From the NCBI GenBank assembly GCA_018058095.1, contig JAGPCO010000013.1, forward strand, positions 1 through 64,000: a stretch of DNA of 64,000 bases, given 5' to 3'. The notes under the pieces are model-generated. The model searched no databases. It worked only from the letters and a program-made list of their open reading frames with translations, and had not been told where the DNA came from. Both the position numbers and the translations under genes were made by a program. Source of the stretch: Kofleriaceae bacterium (GTDB lineage: Bacteria > Myxococcota_A > Polyangia > Haliangiales > Haliangiaceae). Positions 7,335-15,266 of the stretch are shown piece by piece; the stretch's first letter is position 1, and each line of letters begins with the position of its first letter.

Positions 7335-8979
7335 CCGAGGCCTGTCGATCTCGGCGCGCCTCATCCTCGCCACCACGCTGGTGGTGGCGATCGCGGCGGC
7401 GGCGTCGGCCTGGTTCGGCCAGCGCGCCATCGACGAGCTGGCCCAGTCGGGCACCGCGGCGCGCCGGGCCCGGGGCGAACGTGCCATCGGCCGCGAGTCC
7501 GAGCTGGCGGTGCGGGCGGTGGCGTCGGCGGTGGCGCTGCCGCTCGGCACCAGCTCGTACGCCGAGCTGCCGGCCATCCTCGACGCCGCCATGCGCGACG
7601 ACACCCAGCGCGGCGGCCGCAGCGTGCAGTGGCTGGTGGTGGTCGACGTCGGCGGCCAGGTCGTGGCCCGGACCGAGGCAGCGCCGGCCGGCGAACGCCT
7701 GACCGAGCTGGCGGCGCGCGCCAGCGCCGCCCCGCGCGAGGGCGCGAGCGACGTGGTGCGGATCCGCCTCGATCCGGCTCGCCCGGACTGGGTGTGGAGC
7801 ACGACGCTGCGCCTGGGCGAGGCCAGCATCGGCGCGCTGCACATGGGCGTGTCGACGGCCGAGCTCGAGGCCGAGCTGGCGGCGTCGCTGCGCGAGGCCT
7901 CGGCCACCGCCGCCGCCGCGCGCCAGCGCATCTGGCTGGTCGGCGGCGGGGTGCTGGCCCTCGGGATCTTGTTCGCGCTGATCCAGGGCGTGCGCCTGGC
8001 CCGCCCCATCGGCGTGCTGACGGCCCAGGCCCAGCGGATCGCCGGCGGCGACCTGCACGAGCGGGTGCCGGCCGACCGCGGCGACGAGCTCGGCGCGCTG
8101 GCCCACAGCTTCAACTTCATGGCCGACCGCATCGGCACCCTGCTGGTCGAGCAGGCGCACAAGGCCTCGCTCGAGCGCGAGATGAGCCTGGCCCGCGACG
8201 TCCAGCAGGCGATGCTGCCGCCGACCACGCTCGACCAGCACGGCCACCTCAAGGTCATCGGCCACTGCGCACCGGCCTCGAGCTGCGGCGGCGACTGGTG
8301 GACCTACCGCAAGCTGTCGGGCGAGCGGATGCTGGTGGTGATCGGCGACGCCACCGGCCACGGCCTGCACTCGGCGATGATCGCCGGCACCGCGCGCGGC
8401 GCGGTCGAGGCGCTGGGGTCGGTCGACGAGCGGCTGCTCACCCCCGAGCACGTGCTGCGCGCGATCGACGCCGCCATCCGCAACCTGGGCGAGCACAACG
8501 TGCTCATGACCTGCTTCGCCGCGGTGCTCGACTCGGCCACCGGCGTCCTGCACTACGCCAACGCCGGCCAGAACTTTCCGTACGTGCTCAAGATGAGCGA
8601 GCAGCGCGCGATCGAGTCGGCCGGGGTGATCGTCGCCAGCGGCAACCCGCTGGGCGACCGCGCCATCGAGCTGCAGATCCGGCGCGGCTCGCAGCAGCTG
8701 CGCCCGGGTGATCTCGTCGTCATGTTCACCGACGGCCTGGTCGAGCGCGCCAACCCGAGCGGCAAGCTGTTCGGCGACCGTCGCCTGCGCGGGGCGCTGC
8801 AGGGCCAGAGCGTGGCCGACGCCGCCGCGCTGGTGACCCTGCGCGATCGCCTGCTCGGCGCGGTCGAGGCCTTCGCCGCCGGCCAGACCGCCGAGGACGA
8901 CACCACGCTGATCCTGTGTCACTACGACCCACCGGCGGCGCGCGCCTCGCGCGTGTCGCTGCGGTCCGGTGGCGCGTGA
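7300..8979 (+). CDS. Membrane SpoIIE-type PP2C phosphatase with HAMP domain
   Basis: The 559-residue product is a sensor-type Ser/Thr phosphatase. TM1 spans about residues 19-38, an extracytoplasmic region follows to about 205, then TM2 (IWLVGGGVLALGILFALI), HAMP (RPIGVLTAQAQRIAGGDL), a short coiled coil (ASLEREMSLARDVQQAMLPP) and a SpoIIE/PP2C catalytic domain. Metal-binding landmarks are CGGDWW, VVIGDATGHG, FTDGLVE and the C-terminal EDDTTLILCHY. Such enzymes usually dephosphorylate STAS-domain anti-anti-sigma proteins; no such partner is adjacent. The start is at ATG 7300 (or 7312). Both lie inside the repeat element, and no start exists between the repeat and TM1, so the element supplies the first codons. 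The stop overlaps the next gene by 4 nt (GTGA). Confidence 0.9.
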   Translation: MSSGMLPQHPASRGLSISARLILATTLVVAIAAAASAWFGQRAIDELAQSGTAARRARGERAIGRESELAVRAVASAVALPLGTSSYAELPAILDAAMRDDTQRGGRSVQWLVVVDVGGQVVARTEAAPAGERLTELAARASAAPREGASDVVRIRLDPARPDWVWSTTLRLGEASIGALHMGVSTAELEAELAASLREASATAAAARQRIWLVGGGVLALGILFALIQGVRLARPIGVLTAQAQRIAGGDLHERVPADRGDELGALAHSFNFMADRIGTLLVEQAHKASLEREMSLARDVQQAMLPPTTLDQHGHLKVIGHCAPASSCGGDWWTYRKLSGERMLVVIGDATGHGLHSAMIAGTARGAVEALGSVDERLLTPEHVLRAIDAAIRNLGEHNVLMTCFAAVLDSATGVLHYANAGQNFPYVLKMSEQRAIESAGVIVASGNPLGDRAIELQIRRGSQQLRPGDLVVMFTDGLVERANPSGKLFGDRRLRGALQGQSVADAAALVTLRDRLLGAVEAFAAGQTAEDDTTLILCHYDPPAARASRVSLRSGGA

Positions 8980-11063
8980 GGTGGCTCGGGCCGGCGCTGC
9001 TGGCCGTGCTCGGCGCCCGCCTGGCCGCGGCCGCGGCCGCGCCGCCGCCGCGCCCGCCGGCGCCCGACGGAGCGGGCGAGGCGCCGGTGGTCGACGTGGC
9101 CGACCTGCCACCGCTGCCGATCGGTTCGGACCAGGCCGCCAGCGCGGCCACGGTGCGCGCGGCCGAGGAGGTGTCGGAGGAGGTCGTGCGTGGCGCCGCC
9201 AAGCGCGACCAGACGCTCGGCAACGTGGCGTCGGCGGTGACGGTGATCAGCGGCGATCGCCTGCGCCGGTTCGGCTACCGGACCATGGCCGAGGCGCTGC
9301 GCGCGGTGGCCGGGGTGTACGTCAGCGACGACCGCCTGGGTGAGCGCGTCGGCATCCGCGGCTTCCAGTCGCTCGGGGACTTCAACACGCGGGTGCTCAT
9401 CCTGATCGACGGGGTGACCATCAACGAGGCGTGGGCCGCCTTCGCCGGCGTCGGCGCCGACGTCGCCATCGGCGTCGACGAGATCGAGCGCATCGAGGTC
9501 ATCCGCGGCCCGGTGTCGTCGGTGTACGGCACCAACGCCTTCTTCGGCATCGTCAACGTCGTCACCCGCAGCGCCGATGGGGCGCCCCGGGCCTGGGCCC
9601 GGCTCGGCGCCGGCTCGCTGCCGCGCGAGAGCGTGGCCGCCGGGCTGGCCCTCGGCGGCGGCGATCGGCAGCTGCGCGCAGCGGTGACCGGCCTGGTCCG
9701 CCAGGGCGAGGAGCTGACGCTGCCGGCGCTGTCGGATCAGCCCCTGCGCGGCGACGATGGCGCCACCGTCGCCGCCTCGGTGGTCGGCAGCTACGACGGG
9801 GCGTTCGGCCAGGCCCGGATCGTGCGCCGCCAGCGCGCCGTGCCGTTCGCGCCGTACGGGGCCGAGCCGGGGCCGCGCAACTACGTCGTCGACGAGAACC
9901 AGGTGGTGGCCGAGGCCGGCTACACCCGCGCGCTCGGCGCCCGCGTGAGCGCGACCGGTCGCCTCTACGTCAACGCCTACCGCTTCGCCGACGACTACCT
10001 GGCCGCCGGCGGCGCGGAGCGGATCCAGACCAACGGCGACGGCACCGCCCTCGGGGCCGAGCTGCGTGGCCGGTTCGTGCTGCTCGACCGCGACCGGCTC
10101 GGCCTCACCGCCGGGACCGAGCTGTCGACGGTCGACACCGAAAGCCGCGCCACCGGTACCGCGGCCATCGGCAAGACCTACGGCCTGCAGGCGCTGTACG
10201 CCGAGGTCGACGGCGCCCCGACCCGCTGGCTCAGCATGACCGCCGGGGTGCGGGCCGACCGCAACTCGGTCTTGACCAACCGGGTGTCGCCACGCGCCGC
10301 GCTCCTGCTGTCACGCCGGGACCGGGCCGGCCTCAAGCTGCTCTACGCGGAGGGCTTCCGCAACGCCAGCGCGTACGAGTCGTTCTTCGAGGATGGCGTC
10401 GACTTCGTGGCCAACCCCGACATCGGCCCCGAGGTGATCCGCAGCGTCGAGGCGGTCGCCTGGGCCCGGCCCCGGGCCGGGGTGTCGACCCGGCTGTCGC
10501 TGTTCCAGTGGCGGGCGACCGACCTCATCAAGCAGCGGATCGATCCGGCGTCGGGCCTGCTGCAGTTCGGCAACAGCGGCGCGCAGCGCAGCCGCGGCGT
10601 CGAGGTCGAGGCCAGCTACCGCGACGCCCGCGGCTGGTATGGCTTCGCCGGGGCCGCGCTGGCCGAGGTGACCGGGGTCGACGACGCCGGGGTCGCCGTC
10701 GACGTCGCCAACGCCCCGACCCTGACCGCCAGCGGCGGCGCCTCGACCCCACGCCTGGGCGGCTGGGGCCACCTGTCGGCCGAGGTGGTGGTGGTCGGCC
10801 CGCGCGCGGCGCGGACGCGCACCAGCGCGACCTTCGTCGGCGTCGACGCCGCGCTGTACGTCCCCAACCTGCTGCGCGCGGCGCGCGGCGTCGACCTCAC
10901 CCTCGGCGTGCGCAACCTGGTCGGCCGGCGCGAGGACGTGCCGGCGCCGGAGGACTTCGACCGGCCCGACCTCACCACGCCCGAGCCCGACGACGTGGCG
11001 GTGATCGCCACCGTGCCGGGTGAGGGCCGCGAGCTCTTCGTGCGAGTTGGCTATGCGTACTGA
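8976..11063 (+). CDS. TonB-dependent outer-membrane receptor
   Basis: The 695-residue protein starts at a GTG that overlaps the previous stop (GTGA). This start gives a clean signal peptide (MRWLGPALLAVLGARLAAAA); the frame is open further upstream but that would run deep into the phosphatase gene. A plug domain follows (SAVTVISGDRLRRFGYRTM, VYVSDDRLGERVGIRGF, LILIDGVTINE, IEVIRGPVSSVYGTNAFFGI, residues about 85-200), then a long beta-barrel ending in an aromatic residue (FVRVGYAY). No TonB box was recognised with certainty. Substrate is unknown; family members carry siderophores, cobalamin, metals or saccharides. Overlaps with both neighbours imply one translation-coupled unit with the phosphatase, TPR and PhnD-like genes. 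Confidence 0.9.
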   Translation: MRWLGPALLAVLGARLAAAAAAPPPRPPAPDGAGEAPVVDVADLPPLPIGSDQAASAATVRAAEEVSEEVVRGAAKRDQTLGNVASAVTVISGDRLRRFGYRTMAEALRAVAGVYVSDDRLGERVGIRGFQSLGDFNTRVLILIDGVTINEAWAAFAGVGADVAIGVDEIERIEVIRGPVSSVYGTNAFFGIVNVVTRSADGAPRAWARLGAGSLPRESVAAGLALGGGDRQLRAAVTGLVRQGEELTLPALSDQPLRGDDGATVAASVVGSYDGAFGQARIVRRQRAVPFAPYGAEPGPRNYVVDENQVVAEAGYTRALGARVSATGRLYVNAYRFADDYLAAGGAERIQTNGDGTALGAELRGRFVLLDRDRLGLTAGTELSTVDTESRATGTAAIGKTYGLQALYAEVDGAPTRWLSMTAGVRADRNSVLTNRVSPRAALLLSRRDRAGLKLLYAEGFRNASAYESFFEDGVDFVANPDIGPEVIRSVEAVAWARPRAGVSTRLSLFQWRATDLIKQRIDPASGLLQFGNSGAQRSRGVEVEASYRDARGWYGFAGAALAEVTGVDDAGVAVDVANAPTLTASGGASTPRLGGWGHLSAEVVVVGPRAARTRTSATFVGVDAALYVPNLLRAARGVDLTLGVRNLVGRREDVPAPEDFDRPDLTTPEPDDVAVIATVPGEGRELFVRVGYAY

Positions 11064-13530
11064 ACGCGCGCGCCCGCGCCGGTGGCCACGCGCGCTCGTG
11101 CTCGCGCTGGCCGGCGCCGCCGCCACCGCCGCGGCCGGGCCGCTCGCCCCGGCTCGGGCCCAGCGGGCCCAGGCCGAGGACGAGAGCACGACCCTGGTCG
11201 ACGCTGGCCGGGCCGCGCTGCGCCGGCGCGACTACGCCGCGGCCGGGCGCGCGCTCGACGAGGCGCTCCGCCTCAACCCGCGCCGCCTGGGCGCCTACGT
11301 CCTGCGCGCCGCGGTGCACGCCGCGCTGGGCGAGTACGATCGCGGCGTGGCGCTGATGCGGCGGGCCTACGCGCTGGCCCCGCAGGACACCGCGGTGATC
11401 ACCAGCCTCGGCTCGCAGCTGGTGCTGGCCGGACGCGCCGACGAGGGCGTCGCGCTGCTCGAGCAGGCGCTGGCGCGCGACGACGCCCGCTACGACGCCC
11501 ACCTGCTGGTGGCGCGGCACCACTACCGGGCCGGGCGCTGGGCCGACGCCGTGCCGCACTATCGCGGTTACCTCCAGCATCGCCCGCGCGAGCTGGCCGG
11601 CGACGACCCGCGCTACCAGGTCGAGCTGGGCGACGCGCTGCTGCGCGATCGGCGGCCGGAGGAGGCGGTGCCGCTGCTTCGCGCCGCGCGCAAGGCCCGG
11701 CCGCGCGACCTGCGCCCGCGCCTGGGTGAGGCGTGGGCCTTCGCCGCGCTCGACTGCCGCGCCGCGCGCGACCTCTTGGCCCCGCTCCTGACCGACAACG
11801 CGGCCCCGCCGGACGTGTTCCTCGTCGACGGGTTGTGCGCGCTGGCGCTGCGCGACCCGACCACGGCGCTGGCGCGCGGGCGGCGCTACCTGCAGGAGGC
11901 CGAGCACGCCTCGGCGGCGGGGCACGCCCTGGTCGGTGACGCCGAGGCGGCGCGCGGCAACCTGGGCGCGGCCCGCGCCGCGCTGGCCGAGGCGCGCCGG
12001 CTCGAGCCGACGACGCGGCGCTGGGGCGTCCGCCTGGCCGCGGTGCTGCGCCGGGCCGGCCAGCTCGACGCGGCCCGGCGCGAGCTGACCCAGCTCGGCG
12101 CGCCGACCACACCCGCGGCCGATCCGCGCTGGTGGATCGAGCAGGCCGAGGTGCTGCTGGCGAGCGATCGGTTCGACCAGGTCATCACCGAGCTGACCCC
12201 GGTGGTGAGCGCGCTCCCCAACGAGGTCGCGCTGGCCGGCGTGCTCGGCGAGGCGCTGGCGCGGCGCGAGCGGTTCGCCGACGCCACGCTCGTGCTCGAG
12301 GCGGCCGAGGCCCGCCGGTCGACCGCCCGCGGCCGGCGCTGGCTGGCGTTCGTGCTCGGGCGCGTCGGCGTCGACCTGCTGATCCGCGGCGACGCCGCCG
12401 CCGCCGAGCCGGGGCTGGCCCGCGCCGCCGGCCTCGATCCGGGCCCGGCCGCCCTGCGCAACCTCGGCATCTGCCTGCTCGAGCTCGGCCGGGCCGAGGA
12501 CGCGGCCGAGGTGCTGGCCCGGGCCAGCACCGGCGCGACCACCGCGGCCGGCCCGACCTGGATGCTGCTGGGTCGGGCCCGCCACCTGGCGGGCGACCGG
12601 GCTGGCGCTCGCGCCGCCTACGACCGCGCCGCCAGCCTGAGCCGGGGCGACGCCGCCGTCGAGGTCGCGCTCGACGCCGCGGCGATGGAGCTCGATCGCG
12701 GCGATCCCGCCGCCGCGGTGGCGGCGCTCGAGCGCGCCAGCGCGGCCGCCCGCGCGACCACGCCGGTGCTGCAGCGGCGACACCGCGACGCCCTGGCCAG
12801 CGCCCGCCACCAGGCCGGGGTCGCGGCCATCCGCGCCGGGGCAGCCACCCGTGCGGTCACCTTGCTCACCGCCGCGCTGGCCGATCGCTCCGACGCCGAC
12901 GCCCTGGCGGTGCGCTGTGACCTGGCGCTGGCCGAGGTCGCGGCCGGTGACCGGGACGGCGCGCTGCGCCGGCTGCGCGCCGTGGCCGGCAAGACCTGCC
13001 CGTTCCCGTCGCCGGCCGACACCCAGGCGGTGCCGGCGCTGACCGCGTTCATCGACGGGCTGCAGGCCGGCAAGGCCGGCCGCGTGTTGCCGCGCCTGAT
13101 CGGCCTCGAGCGCGGCGCGACCGGGCCGATGAGGGCGCTGCTCGGGTCGGCCATCCGCGTCACCGCGATGTCGGCCGCCGAGGACGCCTACCGCGCCGGC
13201 CAGCCCGGCAAGGCGAGGGCCCAGCTGGCCCAGGCCCGCGCCGCCGGCGGTGGCCGCGCCGGCAGCGACGAGGTCGCCGACGCGCTGGCCTACGATCTGG
13301 CGGTGCTCGATCTGGCCGAGGGCCGGGTCGGCGCCGCCATCGCCGCGCTCGACAAGCTGACCGCGCGCCTGCCCGAGGCGTGGATCGCCCTCGGCGTCGC
13401 CCACGAGCGCCAGGGCGACGCCGACCGCGCGCTCGACGCGTGGCGGCGTGCACGCAAGGCCGGCGCCCGCTTCGCGCCGCTGGCCGAGTGGATCGCCGCC
13501 AAGGAACGGATCTACGGAGGCGAGCCGTGA
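11053..13530 (+). CDS. Exported TPR-repeat protein
   Basis: The 825-residue product starts at the ATG at 11053, 11 nt inside the receptor gene, and carries a signal peptide ending near PLAPARAQ (about residue 35). The rest is a near-continuous TPR solenoid, for example ALRRRDYAAAGRALDEALRL, AALGEYDRGVALMRRAYAL and RAGRWADAVPHYRGYL at the N-terminal end, and AWIALGVAHERQGDADRALD at the C-terminal end. TPR arrays are protein-binding scaffolds, and the position between a TonB receptor and a periplasmic binding protein suggests a periplasmic scaffold. It ends at TGATG, overlapping the start of the next gene. Confidence 0.85.
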   Translation: MRTERARPRRWPRALVLALAGAAATAAAGPLAPARAQRAQAEDESTTLVDAGRAALRRRDYAAAGRALDEALRLNPRRLGAYVLRAAVHAALGEYDRGVALMRRAYALAPQDTAVITSLGSQLVLAGRADEGVALLEQALARDDARYDAHLLVARHHYRAGRWADAVPHYRGYLQHRPRELAGDDPRYQVELGDALLRDRRPEEAVPLLRAARKARPRDLRPRLGEAWAFAALDCRAARDLLAPLLTDNAAPPDVFLVDGLCALALRDPTTALARGRRYLQEAEHASAAGHALVGDAEAARGNLGAARAALAEARRLEPTTRRWGVRLAAVLRRAGQLDAARRELTQLGAPTTPAADPRWWIEQAEVLLASDRFDQVITELTPVVSALPNEVALAGVLGEALARRERFADATLVLEAAEARRSTARGRRWLAFVLGRVGVDLLIRGDAAAAEPGLARAAGLDPGPAALRNLGICLLELGRAEDAAEVLARASTGATTAAGPTWMLLGRARHLAGDRAGARAAYDRAASLSRGDAAVEVALDAAAMELDRGDPAAAVAALERASAAARATTPVLQRRHRDALASARHQAGVAAIRAGAATRAVTLLTAALADRSDADALAVRCDLALAEVAAGDRDGALRRLRAVAGKTCPFPSPADTQAVPALTAFIDGLQAGKAGRVLPRLIGLERGATGPMRALLGSAIRVTAMSAAEDAYRAGQPGKARAQLAQARAAGGGRAGSDEVADALAYDLAVLDLAEGRVGAAIAALDKLTARLPEAWIALGVAHERQGDADRALDAWRRARKAGARFAPLAEWIAAKERIYGGEP

Positions 13531-14447
13531 TGGCGCGTCCAGGGCGTGGCGGCGTTGGCGTGACCGTGGCGATCGTCATGGCGACGCTGGCGCTGGTCGC
13601 GCCAGCCCGCGCCGACACCCTCACCGTCGGCGTGTTCGCGCCGGCCGCACCGCTGCCCGGCACGCCGGCTCGCCTCGAGCTGGCCGGCCAGCTGGCGACC
13701 CACCTGGCCCGCGCGATCGACGCCGACGGCGTCGGCCGGGTCTACGCCCGCGCCAGCGACTTCGCCGCCGCCGCCGGGCGTGGCGAGGTCCAGCTCGCCG
13801 TGGTCGACCCGAGCTACGCCGCCACCGCCGGCCTGGTGGTGCTGGCCGTCGGCACCCGCGCCGGATCCTCCAGCTGGGGCTGGGAGCTGATCGGCCCGGC
13901 CGGCGTCAACCTGGCCGCGCTGCGCGGCAAGCGCGTGCTGGTGCCGAGCGTCGGTGGCCGCGAGACCGACTTCGTGCTCGGCGGGCTGCTCGGCGGCGAG
14001 CTGCCGCGCGGCTACTTCGCGGCCATCGACGTCGCACCCGACGCCGTGTCGGCCCTGGCCGCGGTCCGGCTCGGCAAGGCCGCCGCCGCCGCGGTGCCGA
14101 GCGCCACGCCGGTGCCGTCGGGCCTGGCCCGCATCGTCCGCCTGGCCGAAACCCCGCTGCCGGTCCTGGTGATCGCCGATGCCAAGCTCGGCGCCGACCA
14201 GCGCAGCCGGCTGGCCGCGGCCGCCGCCAGCTTCAGCGGCGACGGCGTGCTGGCCGGGTTTCGCCCCGGCGGCGCCGACGCCGTACGCGCGCTCGGCCGC
14301 CGCCTGTCGCCGCCAGCCCGGCGACCGCCCTTTCTGGTCCCGACCCTGCGGGTCCTCGTCGGCGACCTGCTGGGCGATCGCGCCGCCACGATCAAGCGCA
14401 CCAGCGGCACCGTGTTCGCCGTGGAGGCGTTGCCACCCGCCGAGTGA
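13530..14447 (+). CDS. PhnD-like periplasmic substrate-binding protein
   Basis: The 305-residue protein begins at the ATG in TGATGG, sharing a base with the previous stop, and has a signal peptide (VTVAIVMATLALVAPARA). The mature part matches the PhnD/SsuA/transferrin-type binding fold: LTVGVFAPAAP at the first strand, LAVVDPSYAA, WGWELIGPAGVNLAALRGKRVLV (in parts), ELPRGYFAAIDVAPDAVSALAAV and the second-lobe LPVLVIADAKLGADQRSRL. Such proteins bind phosphonates, phosphite or similar small anions for ABC import, but no ABC permease or ATPase is encoded here. A ligand-sensing role for the phosphatase or receptor is an inference. Confidence 0.75.
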   Translation: MARPGRGGVGVTVAIVMATLALVAPARADTLTVGVFAPAAPLPGTPARLELAGQLATHLARAIDADGVGRVYARASDFAAAAGRGEVQLAVVDPSYAATAGLVVLAVGTRAGSSSWGWELIGPAGVNLAALRGKRVLVPSVGGRETDFVLGGLLGGELPRGYFAAIDVAPDAVSALAAVRLGKAAAAAVPSATPVPSGLARIVRLAETPLPVLVIADAKLGADQRSRLAAAAASFSGDGVLAGFRPGGADAVRALGRRLSPPARRPPFLVPTLRVLVGDLLGDRAATIKRTSGTVFAVEALPPAE

Positions 14448-14502
14448 GGCGCTGCCACCCGGCGAACGAGGCGCTGGCACGCGCCGTGCTTCCTGCCTGG
14501 CC

Positions 14503-15192
14503 ATGCGCCTCCTGTCCGTGACCCTGCTCGCCGTCGCTTGCGGCGGACGTTCCGCGCCTGCCTCCTCGGGCGCCCCGCTGACCACGACCATGGACGACCA
14601 CTTCGTCGGCCTGTCCCGGCTGCGAGACCTGGTCATCGCCGGCGACCTGGACGCGGCCAGGCAGGTCGGCACCACGTTCGCCGGCGGCCTGCGCGACCAG
14701 GCCCACCCCGACGGATGGCACCCGTACCTGCAGGACGTCCGGGCCGGCACCTGGCGGGCGGCGCGCGCCCCCGATCTGGCCACGGCGGCGGTCGGAGTGG
14801 CGCGCGCCGGCGTCGCCTGCGGCGCCTGTCACCTCGCGCTCGGCGTGCGCGCGGTCAGCGCCGACGACGAGGTGGTGGCGGCGCGGACCGGGCAGCTCGA
14901 CGACTTCATGCACCGCCACCGCTGGGCGGTCGACCGGCTGTGGATCGGCCTGGTCGCCCCGTCGGACGCCGCCTGGGACAGCGGCGCGCAGGCGCTCGGC
15001 ACCGCCGGCGCGTTCCCGCTCACCGACGTGCTCCGCGCCGACCCCGACAGCGTCACCCTGGCCGAGCGGCTGGTGGTGGTCGGCACCGACGCGGCGGCGG
15101 CGCGGGCGCCAGCCGAGCGCGCCGCCGTCTTCGCCGAGCTCATCGGCGCGTGCGCGCGTTGCCACCGCCACCTCGGCGACGTGGTCGACTGA
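14503..15192 (+). CDS. Di-haem c-type cytochrome lipoprotein
   Basis: The 229-residue product has a short signal peptide with lipobox LLAVAC (Cys13). It contains two CXXCH haem-attachment motifs, CGACH near residue 109 and CARCH near residue 221, both with nearby His/Met candidates for distal ligands. It is thus a membrane-anchored electron-transfer protein or haem sensor facing the periplasm. It starts 55 bp after the PhnD-like gene on the same strand and could be the last gene of that operon. The specific cytochrome family is not recognised. Confidence 0.8.
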   Translation: MRLLSVTLLAVACGGRSAPASSGAPLTTTMDDHFVGLSRLRDLVIAGDLDAARQVGTTFAGGLRDQAHPDGWHPYLQDVRAGTWRAARAPDLATAAVGVARAGVACGACHLALGVRAVSADDEVVAARTGQLDDFMHRHRWAVDRLWIGLVAPSDAAWDSGAQALGTAGAFPLTDVLRADPDSVTLAERLVVVGTDAAAARAPAERAAVFAELIGACARCHRHLGDVVD

Positions 15193-15193
15193 C

Positions 15194-15246
15194 GCCGAGC
15201 GCACGTGGTGCGCGCTCGGCCCCCCGCGGCGCGCCTGGTGCGCCGC
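15194..15246. terminator. Two adjacent GC hairpins between convergent genes
   Basis: GCCGAGCGC (15194-15202) pairs with GCGCTCGGC (15212-15220), and GCGGCGC (15226-15232) pairs with GCGCCGC (15240-15246). They lie between the stop at 15192 and the opposing stop at 15267. There is no T-tract, so intrinsic termination is uncertain. Confidence 0.5.
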
Positions 15247-15266
15247 CGCGCCACGCCGCGGCACCC

